A DNA stretch of 64,000 nt from Nitrobacter sp051535235 (GTDB taxonomy: Bacteria; Pseudomonadota; Alphaproteobacteria; Rhizobiales; Xanthobacteraceae), in contig NZ_JBPPLZ010000002.1 in assembly GCF_051535235.1 (NCBI RefSeq), positions 248,001-312,000 on the forward strand. Direction: 5' to 3'. Positions 33,458 through 42,041 of this stretch are shown here, one piece after another. Position 1 is the first letter of the stretch; every line of letters starts with the position of its first letter. The position numbers and the translations under genes were made by a program. The notes beneath the pieces were generated by a model, which saw only the letters and a list, made by a program, of their open reading frames with translations, was not told the origin of the DNA and ran no database searches.

Positions 33458-34393
33458 ATGAGCGACGCGGCGGCACGCGTCGCGGACTCGGCCGGCAACT
33501 GGGTCGACACGCGCGCGCCGCTGTGGGCGCGTCCCTATCTGAGACTGTCGCGGCTCGACCGGCCGATCGGCTCCTGGCTGCTGCTGCTGCCATGCTGGTG
33601 GTCGGCCGCGCTGGCGGCGGGCGTCGCCCGTGACGTGAACCGGCTGCCTCTGACCATCGTGCTGTTTTTTATCGGCGCGTTCGCGATGCGCGGCGCGGGC
33701 TGCACCTGGAACGATATCACCGATCGCGATCTTGACGCGCGCGTTGAGCGGACGCGGTCGCGCCCGATTCCTGCGGGGCAGGTGACGGTGGCGCATGCCA
33801 TGGTTTTTCTCGTGGCGCAGGCGCTTGCGGGATTCGCGGTGCTGCTCCAGTTCAACCGCTTCGCCATCGCGACCGGAATCGCTTCGCTGGTCATTGTTGC
33901 GGCCTATCCCTTCATGAAGCGCATTACCTACTGGCCGCAGGTCGTGCTCGGCCTCGCCTTTTCATGGGGCGCGCTGATGGGTTTCGCGGTGCTGCTGGGC
34001 CGCATCGATGCGGCCGCGCTGGCGCTGTATGCGGGCTCGATCGCATGGGTGATCGGCTATGACACGATCTATGCCCATCAGGACGCGGAAGACGACGCGC
34101 TGATCGGCATCAAGTCGACGGCGTTGCTGTTCGGTGAACGCACGCGGCCGGCGCTTGCGATCTTCTACGGGCTTGCCGTCGCTCTCATCGGCGTCGCATT
34201 GCATTTGGCCGCCGCGCGATGGCCGGCATGGATCGGCCTTGCGGCCTTTGCCGCGCATCTCGCCTGGCAGGTCGCACGAATCGACATCGGCGATTCCCGT
34301 CTCTGCCTGCGGATTTTCAAATCCAACCGCGATGCCGGGCTGTTGCTGTTCGCGGGTCTATTGGCGAGCGCGTTGCTGGTGGCGGTGGCCTGA
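33458..34393 (+). CDS. ubiA: 4-hydroxybenzoate polyprenyltransferase
   Basis: A 311-residue integral membrane prenyltransferase that joins the polyprenyl chain made by IspB to 4-hydroxybenzoate in ubiquinone synthesis. The two Asp-rich motifs are visible: NDITDRDLD, after AMRGAGCTW, and YDTIYAHQDAEDD; RSRPIPAGQ lies between them. Seven to nine hydrophobic helices are evident. It is a little longer than E. coli UbiA (290) because of an N-terminal extension. It ends one base before the convergent DUF6101 gene. Confidence 0.95.
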   Translation: MSDAAARVADSAGNWVDTRAPLWARPYLRLSRLDRPIGSWLLLLPCWWSAALAAGVARDVNRLPLTIVLFFIGAFAMRGAGCTWNDITDRDLDARVERTRSRPIPAGQVTVAHAMVFLVAQALAGFAVLLQFNRFAIATGIASLVIVAAYPFMKRITYWPQVVLGLAFSWGALMGFAVLLGRIDAAALALYAGSIAWVIGYDTIYAHQDAEDDALIGIKSTALLFGERTRPALAIFYGLAVALIGVALHLAAARWPAWIGLAAFAAHLAWQVARIDIGDSRLCLRIFKSNRDAGLLLFAGLLASALLVAVA

Positions 34394-34915
34394 CTAATTC
34401 CGCGCGATGATCTCGCGTTCGCCCCGATAGATGGCCGCCGGGTTGAGCAGATAGCCGTTGCGCCGCCGCACCAGGAAACTCGGACGCCGTGCATTGATGG
34501 CGTTGCTCCGTCGTCTGCGCGGCGTCGGATCGCGCCTGTCGTCGGCGAGTTGCGGAAGCGCGAGAATCTCGCTCCAGGCCTGCCACGCGGCGTCGCGCTC
34601 GGCGGCATCATCGGTCACCAGAAGGGGAATGGCGAGCGACGGATCGCGGTGAAGCAGAACAAGCGCCCGTCCGTCGGCGGTGTCGCGCACGGTCACACCG
34701 GCGAATTCGCTGACGCGCACGCTGATGGTCATCTGCATGCCGTGGACGGCGCGATGCAGCGTCACGCGTTCGCGATGAAGTTCGATCTGGCGGATGCCGC
34801 CGTCGGCGCGGCTGTCGCGCGCGGCGAAACTGACGGGCAGTGAGAGCGGGTCGAGCCGCAGAGCGCGGCTCGACCCGGCGGAATCCGGTCCGCCTGTTGA
34901 TGTTTGACGCCTCAC
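34394..34915 (-). CDS. DUF6101-like protein
   Basis: A 173-residue protein from GTG 34915 with GGGGAGA eight bases upstream. It has LRLDPLSLPVSFAARDSRAD, RQIELHRERVTLHRAVHGM and a C-terminal basic tail (PTPRRRRSNAINARRPSFLV). I match it to DUF6101, which in Bradyrhizobiaceae lies beside ubiA, from memory of that pairing; the name is moderate in confidence. There is no catalytic motif or membrane segment. Its stop abuts that of ubiA. Confidence 0.6.
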   Translation of the reverse strand: MRRQTSTGGPDSAGSSRALRLDPLSLPVSFAARDSRADGGIRQIELHRERVTLHRAVHGMQMTISVRVSEFAGVTVRDTADGRALVLLHRDPSLAIPLLVTDDAAERDAAWQAWSEILALPQLADDRRDPTPRRRRSNAINARRPSFLVRRRNGYLLNPAAIYRGEREIIARN

Positions 34916-35198
34916 GGCTTTGTCTCCCCGCCGGGATTATGTTCCCGGTCGATGGGCGAGAGCATGCCAGCGCGCGATCCGGATTTGCTTAAAAAGGCTG
35001 GTTAATCGAAGGTACCTTGGGCCTCATCCGCGCGCATGATTGACAGACCCTTCGCCGACATGCTTGACGGGTCCTTGCCGGGGCGCTGATAATCTTCGAT
35101 ACCCGCTGCATGTCACGCTTGAAGTCCGCATAAAATAAGCACATCTCATGACGGGACCGCTTGCGCGCCGGTCTCCTCGAATTCCCGGGATTTTGTTC

Positions 35199-36590
35199 GT
35201 GATCTCTTCACCAAACACATCATTACCGAAATCCGCCGAATCCGAACTCTTCGATCAATCCGCGCTCAGTGAACTCGCCGAACGGCTGGTCGAGGCTGCG
35301 AAGCGCGCGGGCGCGGATGCTGCGGATGCGGTCGCGGTGCGCGGCATCTCGCAAGGCGTCGAGGTTCGCGACGGCCGCGTCGAGGAATCGGAGCGCTCGG
35401 AGAGCGACGACGTCGGACTGCGCGTGCTGGTCGGACGGCGACAGGCCACGGTCTCGACCAACGATGTCGGCGGCGACAATGTCGCGAAACTCGCCGAACG
35501 CGCGGTCGCGATGGCGCGGGTCGCGCCCGACGATCAATATGTCGGCCTGGCCGATCCTGCATTGCTGGCGCGGAATTTTCCCGATCTCGATCTGCTCGAT
35601 CGGGGTACGCCAACGACGGCGGAACTCGAGCGCCGCGCGGTCGAGGCAGAGGCGGCGGCTCTGGCGGTCAAGGGCGTCACCAAATCCGGCGGCGCCTCGG
35701 CGTCGGCCGGCATCGCCGGCATGGTGCTGGCGACGAGCACCGGCTTCCGCGGATCGTATCTTCGTTCGAGCCATGGCATCTCGATGATGGCGATCGTCGG
35801 CGACGGCACTGCCATGGAGCGCGATTACGATTTTTCCTCCGCGCTTCATGGCTCCGATCTCATGTCTCCGGCCAGCATCGGCCGCAGCGCCGGTGAACGC
35901 ACGGTGGCGCGCGCCAATCCGCGCAAGGTCGCCACCTGTAAGGTGCCGGTGGTTTACGATCCGCGCGTCGCGGGCTCGCTGGTCGGTCATGTCGTCGGCG
36001 CGGCCAACGGCGCGTCAATCGCGCGCAAGACCAGTTTTCTAAAAGATCGGCTCGGGCAGCAATTGTTCGCGAAAGGAATCCGGATCGTCGACGATCCGCT
36101 GCGTGTGCGCGGGCTGCGCTCGCAGGCCTTCGACGCGGAAGGTGTCGTGACCAAGAAACTGGCGGTGATCGACGACGGCGTGTTGACGTCGTGGTTGCTG
36201 GATTCGGCAACCGCGCGCGAACTCGGCCTGACGACGACCGGTCATGCCCATCGTGGCGTCTCGTCGTCGCCCTCGCCGGGACCTTACAATCTGCATCTCG
36301 AGGCGGGGCAGATGACGCCGCGTGAACTGATCGCCGACATCGAGCAGGGCTTCTACGTCACCGACCTGATCGGCTCCGGCGTCAATGGCGTGACCGGCGA
36401 CTACAGCCGCGGCGCGTCGGGATTCTGGATCGAGAACGGCGAGATCACCTATCCCGTGAGCGAGATCACTATCGCCGGACATCTGATCGAGATGTTCAAG
36501 TCGCTGACCCCCGCCAATGACCTTGCATTCCGCTATGCGACCAACGCGCCGACCGTGCGCATCGAAGGGCTGACGGTTGGCGGGCGGTAA
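35199..36590 (+). CDS. tldE: TldE/PmbA-type metalloprotease partner protein
   Basis: A ~463-residue TldD/PmbA family protein. It has the PmbA-type opening VEVRDGRVEESERSESDDVGLRV, read as VEVRDGRVEES and DVGLRVLVGRRQA, and the C-terminal SGVNGVTGDYSRGASGFWIENGEI, in which SRGASGFWIE is the family hallmark. It lacks the HExxxH zinc site of TldD, as PmbA/TldE does. The TldD/TldE pair degrades unfolded peptides and matures some peptides; tldD is not in this window. GTG 35199 was preferred to ATG 35148 on family length. It overlaps the next gene by 14 nt. Confidence 0.88.
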   Translation: MISSPNTSLPKSAESELFDQSALSELAERLVEAAKRAGADAADAVAVRGISQGVEVRDGRVEESERSESDDVGLRVLVGRRQATVSTNDVGGDNVAKLAERAVAMARVAPDDQYVGLADPALLARNFPDLDLLDRGTPTTAELERRAVEAEAAALAVKGVTKSGGASASAGIAGMVLATSTGFRGSYLRSSHGISMMAIVGDGTAMERDYDFSSALHGSDLMSPASIGRSAGERTVARANPRKVATCKVPVVYDPRVAGSLVGHVVGAANGASIARKTSFLKDRLGQQLFAKGIRIVDDPLRVRGLRSQAFDAEGVVTKKLAVIDDGVLTSWLLDSATARELGLTTTGHAHRGVSSSPSPGPYNLHLEAGQMTPRELIADIEQGFYVTDLIGSGVNGVTGDYSRGASGFWIENGEITYPVSEITIAGHLIEMFKSLTPANDLAFRYATNAPTVRIEGLTVGGR

Positions 36591-37386
36591 GGCCGATAGC
36601 CGCGACGACGATCTGGCGCGGGACCGCGCTCTGTTGATCGAGACGGTGCGCGAGGCGGGAGAACTGGCACGCGCGATGTTTTGCACCAGCCTGCGGACCT
36701 GGACCAAGGGGGTCTCGTCGCCGGTGTCGGAAGCGGATATCGCGGTCAACGATCTCATCGAAAACAAGTTGCGCGCGGCGACGCCGGATTACGGCTGGCT
36801 GTCCGAGGAAAGCGCCGACGATCCCTCGCGGCTCGGCAAGCAGCGGGTCTGGATCGTCGATCCGATCGACGGTACGCGCGGCTATATCGCCGGCCGCGAC
36901 GACTGGTGCGTCAGCGTCGCGCTGGTCGAGCGTGCCTCGCCGTTGCTCGCGGCCGTCTTCGCGCCGGCCACCGACGAGTTCTTCCTCGCCGCGCGCGGGC
37001 AGGGCACGACCTGCAACGGCGCGCCGGTGCAGGCGACGCCCGGCGATACCGTGGTGGTTTCCAGGATCGCGGGACCGAAGCCGCTTGTGGACAAACTCGA
37101 CCGAAGCGATGCCGCGCCTCACCCGCGGATCGCTTCGCTGGCGCTGCGGCTATGCCGTGTCGCGGACGGCCGCATCGACGCGGCTTTCGCTGGCGGCGAC
37201 AGTTGCGACTGGGATATCGCCGCCGCGGATTTGATCGTGCAGGAGGCGAATGGTAGACTGACGTCGATCGGGGGCGAGCCGATCCTCTATAACCGCGCCG
37301 AGGTGACGCACGACGTGCTGTTGGCGGCGGGTCGCCTTCGCCACGCGCGCATTCTCGCGTATTTTCAGGGGGGGCCGCTGCCGTAA
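36577..37386 (+). CDS. Inositol monophosphatase family phosphatase (CysQ-like)
   Basis: A 269-residue Mg-dependent phosphatase of the IMPase/CysQ/FBPase superfamily. Metal ligands are seen in LSEESA (E77, E78), VDPIDGTRGY (D95, D98) and CDWDIAAADL. The SEADIAVND motif and WIVDPIDGT fit 3'(2'),5'-bisphosphate nucleotidase (CysQ). It starts with TTG inside the end of tldE. It leads the lipid A gene run; whether its substrate is PAP or an inositol phosphate cannot be told from sequence alone. Confidence 0.88.
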   Translation: MAGGKADSRDDDLARDRALLIETVREAGELARAMFCTSLRTWTKGVSSPVSEADIAVNDLIENKLRAATPDYGWLSEESADDPSRLGKQRVWIVDPIDGTRGYIAGRDDWCVSVALVERASPLLAAVFAPATDEFFLAARGQGTTCNGAPVQATPGDTVVVSRIAGPKPLVDKLDRSDAAPHPRIASLALRLCRVADGRIDAAFAGGDSCDWDIAAADLIVQEANGRLTSIGGEPILYNRAEVTHDVLLAAGRLRHARILAYFQGGPLP

Positions 37387-37451
37387 GGAGACGGGGTGTC
37401 GACTTTCGGGGTATTTGCCTGACGATCGGCGCCATAGTAGGACAACGCGCA

Positions 37452-37703
37452 ATGCCGCCGGACACTCCGCCCCAGCAATTGCTCCACCTCGTGATCGGGG
37501 GCGAACTGGCCGATCTCGCGCAGACGACCTTCAAGAACCTCGACGAGGTGGAGATCGTCGGCCTGTACCCGAACTACGCATCGGCCTACGCCGCCTGGAA
37601 GGCGAAGGCGCAGCAGACGGTCGATAACGCCCACATGCGGTATTTCATCGTGCACCTCCACCGGCTTCTCGATCCTGGTCAAGACACGAAGCCCGGCCTT
37701 TGA
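37452..37703 (+). CDS. DUF4170 family protein
   Basis: An 83-residue protein: LHLVIGGELADLAQTTFKNLD, VEIVGLYPNYASAYAAWKAKAQ, and AHMRYFIVHLHRLLDP. DUF4170 is a small Rhizobiales family that sits just before the DUF374 acyltransferase and waaA, as here. Function is unknown. AGGA lies eight bases before ATG. The acyltransferase starts with TTG overlapping its TGA. Confidence 0.82.
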   Translation: MPPDTPPQQLLHLVIGGELADLAQTTFKNLDEVEIVGLYPNYASAYAAWKAKAQQTVDNAHMRYFIVHLHRLLDPGQDTKPGL

Positions 37704-38422
37704 GAAAGCTGCTCCGCAATCTGCTGCGCGCCCGCTGGTTTCAGCAGTTCGCAGGCCTCCTGGCCGCGGGCTTTCTGCGGCTGGTTTGGATGACCAACCG
37801 ATTCAGCTATGATCCGGACGATGTCTACGACATTGTCGAGCCGCAGATGCCTGTCATCCTCGCGTTCTGGCACGGACAGCATTTCATGACGCCGTTCATC
37901 AAGCGGGCGCACCATCGCGGCAAGGTGTTGATCTCGCGCCACCGCGACGGCGAGTTCAATGCGCTGGCGGCGGAGCGGCTGGGCATCGAGACCATCCGCG
38001 GCTCCGGCGATCACGGCTCCGCATTCAATCGCAAGGGCGGGGTCGGCGCCTTCAAGGAAATGGTTCGCGCGCTCGAAGAGAACTACAACGTGGCTCTCAC
38101 CGCCGATGTGCCGAAGCGCTCGCGCGTCGCGGGCCTTGGCGTCATCATGCTGGCGCGCGAGTCCGGGCGGATCATCATGCCGTTTGCGATGGCGACCAGC
38201 CGCTTCATTCGCCTGAACAACTGGGACGGCACCACCATCAACCTGCCGTTCGGACGCGGCGCCCTGGTCGGCGGCGAGCCGATCTCGGTTCCTGCCGACG
38301 CCGACGCCGAGATGATGGAAACGCTGAGGGTTCGGCTGGAGGCCACGCTGAACGACGCCACGCGCCGTGCTTACGCCAGGATCGGCCGGCCTGAACTCGA
38401 GGCGGGGAGGTGCGATGTCTAG
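37700..38422 (+). CDS. DUF374 lysophospholipid acyltransferase-like protein
   Basis: A 240-residue protein of the DUF374/PlsC-like acyltransferase group. It has VILAFWHGQHFM, LISRHRDGEFNALAAERLGI and the conserved GSGDHGSAFNRKGGVGAFKEM; TADVPKRSRVAGLGVIMLA carries the phosphate-binding Pro-Lys. The single hydrophobic start (WFQQFAGLLAAGFLRLVW) suggests inner-membrane attachment. Its position next to waaA and lpxK points to a role in lipid A or phospholipid acylation. It begins with TTG coupled to the DUF4170 stop. Confidence 0.82.
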   Translation: MRKLLRNLLRARWFQQFAGLLAAGFLRLVWMTNRFSYDPDDVYDIVEPQMPVILAFWHGQHFMTPFIKRAHHRGKVLISRHRDGEFNALAAERLGIETIRGSGDHGSAFNRKGGVGAFKEMVRALEENYNVALTADVPKRSRVAGLGVIMLARESGRIIMPFAMATSRFIRLNNWDGTTINLPFGRGALVGGEPISVPADADAEMMETLRVRLEATLNDATRRAYARIGRPELEAGRCDV

Positions 38423-39719
38423 CCCGGTGCCGGCGACGCTGCGCCTCTACGGCAGACTGTCCGCCGCCGCCGGCGCGCTCGCGCCCGTGCTTTTGAAACG
38501 CCGGCTGAAGCAGGGCAAGGAAGATCCCGCGCGCATCGACGAGCGGCGGGGCATCGCCCGCCTGCCGCGTCCCGCGGGCCCGCTGGTCTGGATCCATGGC
38601 GCAAGCGTCGGCGAGGTGCTGGCCGTAGCCACGCTGATCGAGCGGCTGCGGGCGTTGAACCTGCGCATTCTGCTCACCTCGGGCACCGTGACCTCGGCTG
38701 CCATGGTCGCGAAGCGATTTCCGCCGGACATCATTCACCAGTACATCCCCTACGACTCGCCGCGCTTCGTCGCGCGCTTTCTCGATCACTGGCGGCCGGG
38801 TCTCGCGCTGTTCATCGAGTCGGATCTTTGGCCCAATCTGATTCTGGCTGGCGCGTCGCGCCGCCTGCCGATGGTGATCATCAACGGGCGGATGTCGCAG
38901 CGTTCGTTTCCGCGCTGGCGCAGGATGGCGGGAACGATCGCGGCGCTGTTGGGCCGGTTCGACATCTGCCTGGTCCAGTCCGAAACCGATGCGGAGCGCT
39001 TCACCGTGCTCGGCGGCCGCAACGTCGCCGTCACCGGCAATCTCAAGCTCGACGTGCGGGCGCCGCCGGCCGACGAGGGCCGGCTGGAGCGTTTGCTGTT
39101 CGTCACCCGCGGCCGCCCGGTGGTGGTGGCGGCGTCGACCCATCCGGGCGAGGAGGAGATTCTCCTCAATGCGCACCGGACGCTGGCTGTTTACTTCCCC
39201 TCGCTGCTGACCGTGATCGTTCCGCGCCATCCCAACCGGGGCGAGGCGATCGCCCGCATGATCGCAGCCTCCGGCGCGCAAGCCGCGCGACGCTCGCTGG
39301 AGCAATTGCCGACGGCGCGGACGGATATCTATATCGCCGACACCATGGGCGAACTGGGATTGTTCTACCGGCTGGCGCCGATCGTTTTCATGGGCGGATC
39401 GCTGGTGCCGCGCGGCGGCCAGAATCCGATCGAGGCAATCAAGCTCGACGCCGCTGTCGTGCACGGCCCGCATGTCTTCAACTTCACCGAGGTCTATGAC
39501 GCGCTCGACCGCGCCGGCGGCGCGCGCCGGGCCGACGACGGCGATGCGCTGGTGAAGCATCTCGGCCATCTGCTCAGCGATCTCGCCGCCCGCGATGCCG
39601 CGAGGGCGGCCGCGGCCGACGTGGTCGATCGGCTCGGCGGCGCGCTGGAGCGCACGCTGGCCGCGCTCGAACCGTATATTCTGCAGTTGCGGCTGGAGAG
39701 GCGAGCGGCCGATGCGTGA
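38415..39719 (+). CDS. waaA: 3-deoxy-D-manno-octulosonic acid transferase
   Basis: A 434-residue Kdo transferase that adds Kdo to lipid IVA at the inner membrane. E67 in HGASVGEVLA is the catalytic base. Other family signatures are TSGTVTSAAM, ESDLWPNLILAG and SLVPRGGQNPIEAI. GGGGAGG precedes ATG 38415, which lies in the end of the acyltransferase gene. It is close in length to E. coli WaaA (425). lpxK follows with an 8-nt overlap, matching the usual Rhizobiales order. Confidence 0.96.
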   Translation: MSSPVPATLRLYGRLSAAAGALAPVLLKRRLKQGKEDPARIDERRGIARLPRPAGPLVWIHGASVGEVLAVATLIERLRALNLRILLTSGTVTSAAMVAKRFPPDIIHQYIPYDSPRFVARFLDHWRPGLALFIESDLWPNLILAGASRRLPMVIINGRMSQRSFPRWRRMAGTIAALLGRFDICLVQSETDAERFTVLGGRNVAVTGNLKLDVRAPPADEGRLERLLFVTRGRPVVVAASTHPGEEEILLNAHRTLAVYFPSLLTVIVPRHPNRGEAIARMIAASGAQAARRSLEQLPTARTDIYIADTMGELGLFYRLAPIVFMGGSLVPRGGQNPIEAIKLDAAVVHGPHVFNFTEVYDALDRAGGARRADDGDALVKHLGHLLSDLAARDAARAAAADVVDRLGGALERTLAALEPYILQLRLERRAADA

Positions 39720-40716
39720 GCCGGCCTTCTGGTACAGGCCGTCATCGCTGCTGTCGCAGTTGTTAGCGCCCCTTGGCGCGCTTTACGGTGCGATCGCCGC
39801 GCGGCGGCTGATGCGGACAGGTCTCCGCGCCGGGGTGCCCGTCATCTGCGTCGGAAACTACGGTCTTGGCGGCGCCGGCAAGACGCCCACCGTGATGGCG
39901 CTGGCAGGCATCCTCCGCTCGCTCGGCGAAACGCCGGTCGTGCTCAGCCGCGGCTATGGCGGGCGGCTGCACGGCCCGCTGCAAGTCGATGCGCACCGGC
40001 ATACGGCCGCCGATGTCGGCGACGAGCCGTTGATGATGGCGCGGACAATCCCGGTAATCGTGTCACGGCAACGGACGGCGGGCGTCGCACCGGCTCGCGC
40101 ACTGGGCGCGAGCGTGATCCTGCTGGATGACGGCTTTCAGAACCCGGCGCTTGCGAAGGATATCTCGCTGATCGTGATCGACGGCGATCGCGGTCCGGGC
40201 AACAAGCGGGTGTTTCCGGCGGGGCCGTTGCGCGCGCCTCTGCCGGCGCAATTGTCCCGCACCGATGCGCTCGTAGTCATCGGCCCTGGCGCCGCCGCGG
40301 ACGGCGTTGCGGCCAACATCAGCGCGGGAGGCCTTGTGTTGCGGGCGAAGCTCGTCCCCGATGACGCGTCGGTCGCGGCGCTGCGCGGCAGGCGTGTCTG
40401 TGCCTTCGCCGGCATCGGCGATCCCGCGCGGTTCTTCCGCAGCCTGCGCGCCTGCGGCATCGATGTGACCACGGAGCGGGCATTCTCCGATCATCATCCG
40501 TTTTCGCAACGCGACGTGGCGGAGTTGCAGGAGGTTGCTGCGCGCGACGGTCTTGCGCTGGTGACGACCGAAAAGGATCTGGCGCGGCTGCGCAACAGCG
40601 AAAGCCTTGCGGCATTCGCTCAGGCCGTCGTTCCCTTCGCAGTCACGCTTGCGTTCGACGACGAACCGGCGCTGCGGTCGTTCCTCGCGGACCGGATCGC
40701 ACAGGCGCGGCGATAG
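39712..40716 (+). CDS. lpxK: Tetraacyldisaccharide 4'-kinase
   Basis: A 334-residue P-loop kinase that phosphorylates the 4' position of the lipid A disaccharide. The Walker A motif is GLGGAGKTP (51-59), LDDGFQNPAL is the conserved DDGFQ and VFPAGPLRAP and TTEKDLARL are family motifs. It follows waaA with an 8-nt overlap. The N-terminal hydrophobic helix (LLSQLLAPLGALYGAIAA) gives membrane association. It ends 6 nt before the convergent DUF2093 gene. Confidence 0.96.
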   Translation: MREPAFWYRPSSLLSQLLAPLGALYGAIAARRLMRTGLRAGVPVICVGNYGLGGAGKTPTVMALAGILRSLGETPVVLSRGYGGRLHGPLQVDAHRHTAADVGDEPLMMARTIPVIVSRQRTAGVAPARALGASVILLDDGFQNPALAKDISLIVIDGDRGPGNKRVFPAGPLRAPLPAQLSRTDALVVIGPGAAADGVAANISAGGLVLRAKLVPDDASVAALRGRRVCAFAGIGDPARFFRSLRACGIDVTTERAFSDHHPFSQRDVAELQEVAARDGLALVTTEKDLARLRNSESLAAFAQAVVPFAVTLAFDDEPALRSFLADRIAQARR

Positions 40717-40722
40717 CGTCGG

Positions 40723-40941
40723 CTACTTCAGTGTGCCCGGGTAATGCCGCTGCAGGACCGCGCTCGGAAGAGCGTAAGCCTCCTGCAGGTCGACGCTCCA
40801 GTACTTCAATTCGTCGAGCGGAATGTGGGCGTCGGTGATGGCGCAACGCACATAGGTTCCCGTCGAAAGCACGCGGAAATCGCCGTCGAGATATTGCACC
40901 CGCGCTTCGCCCTGGCCGGACTGGCCAAATTTGTTCAGCAC
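40723..40941 (-). CDS. DUF2093 family protein
   Basis: A 72-residue protein from GTG 40941 with GGGAGAGAG upstream: MLNKFGQSGQGEARVQYLDG, DFRVLSTGTYVRCAITDA, then ISLDEL-like IPLDELKYWSVDLQEAY and LQRHYPG. This is DUF2093, a Rhizobiales family of unknown function often next to lpxK. The frame continues upstream to 41190 with no family support. Confidence 0.88.
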   Translation of the reverse strand: MLNKFGQSGQGEARVQYLDGDFRVLSTGTYVRCAITDAHIPLDELKYWSVDLQEAYALPSAVLQRHYPGTLK

Positions 40942-41117
40942 GTCTCTCTCCCGAATCGCCGGCCTGCAAACATGCCGGCTGATTTTTTGTTCTCCACAGA
41001 TAGGCTCGCAAAAGGCCGCGTCAAACCACCGATTTGTGATGAATTGCGCGTCCGACCACATGATAGGTCTGCATTCAGGTTCCTTTTTGCAGCATACCAG
41101 ATCGTCCGGCAAGATAT

Positions 41118-41933
41118 ATGCGGCTGCTGTCAGCATTTGTTTGGGTTGCGATGTCTGTTTCGACCGTCGCAGCGTTCGCGGCGTCCGCACCCCCGCAGCC
41201 CGAACGGATCGCCATCCCGCGGCAGGGCGGCGTGCTGCATGGCCTGCTCTACAAGCCCGACGGTAACGGCCCGTTCGCGACGATCATCGCATTGCACGGC
41301 TGCAGCGGTCTCGGACACGGCGGGCAAATCCAGCCGCGCTATCTGGATTGGGCCGAGCGGCTTTTGAAAGGCGGCAACGCCGTTCTGTTCCCGGACAGTT
41401 ATGGTTCTCGCGGCGCCGGCCAGCAATGCCAGCCCAAACAGCGCAAGATCTTCGCGCGCCGCGAGCGCGTCGCCGATATCCGCGACGCGCGACAGTGGTT
41501 GATGCAGCAGCCCTGGGTTCTGCACGGCCGTATTGGCCTGCTCGGATGGGACAACGGCGCCAGTGCCGTTTTGTGGGCGGTGCGTCCGCAAATCGCATGG
41601 GCCGGCCGGCATGATGATTTCCGCTCGGCTGTGGTGTTCTACCCGGACTGCAGGATCTCGTCGCGTCTGGGGTGGAGCACGCGCGTTCCGACCCTGTTGC
41701 TGATCGGCGCCGCCGACGACCTCAGTTCGCCGTCCGCCTGCCGGCAGATGGTCGACGATGCGCGCGGGCGCAGCGCGCTCGCCCGGATTGTCGTCTACCC
41801 CAACGCCCGCCATGGTTTCGACAGGGTGAATGCGCCGGTCCATGCAGTTGCCGGAGGAGGCGGGCGCATCGGAGCCGATTCCAAGGCGCGAGCGGACTCG
41901 GAAAGCCGGGTCGCGGGCTGGCTGGCGCGTTAG
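41118..41933 (+). CDS. Dienelactone hydrolase-like secreted protein with Asp at the nucleophile site
   Basis: A 271-residue alpha/beta-hydrolase with a signal peptide (LLSAFVWVAMSVSTVAAFA). ALHGCSGLGHGGQ is the oxyanion-side loop of the dienelactone hydrolase family; the nucleophile elbow reads GLLGWDNGASA with D145 where Ser or Cys is expected; ADDLSSP and NARHGFDR supply the acid and His. An Asp nucleophile suits dehalogenases, not esterases, so the protein is either altered or inactive. It is convergent with xseA, with a family A element between. Confidence 0.75.
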   Translation: MRLLSAFVWVAMSVSTVAAFAASAPPQPERIAIPRQGGVLHGLLYKPDGNGPFATIIALHGCSGLGHGGQIQPRYLDWAERLLKGGNAVLFPDSYGSRGAGQQCQPKQRKIFARRERVADIRDARQWLMQQPWVLHGRIGLLGWDNGASAVLWAVRPQIAWAGRHDDFRSAVVFYPDCRISSRLGWSTRVPTLLLIGAADDLSSPSACRQMVDDARGRSALARIVVYPNARHGFDRVNAPVHAVAGGGGRIGADSKARADSESRVAGWLAR

Positions 41934-41936
41934 AGA

Positions 41937-42041
41937 CTAGAGTCTGTTTCAACTGCGTTGAATCAGACTCGTCGCTTATCTTTTTGTTTGAGCATGATCT
42001 TTTCCGAAAACCGGTTTCCACTTTTCGGGATCAGGCTCTAG
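41937..42041. repeat. Family A double-hairpin repeat, CTAG to CTAG, at the xseA stop
   Basis: 105 bp. Stem one is GAGTCTGTTTCAACTGCG / GTTGAATCAGACTC, followed by the spacer CTTATCTTTTTGTTT, then stem two (GAGCATGATC ... GATCAGGCTC around CCGAAAACCGGTTTCC). Both ends are CTAG. The right CTAG (42038-42041) contains the TAG stop of xseA on the minus strand. The left CTAG is 4 nt from the TAG stop of the hydrolase. Confidence 0.92.
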
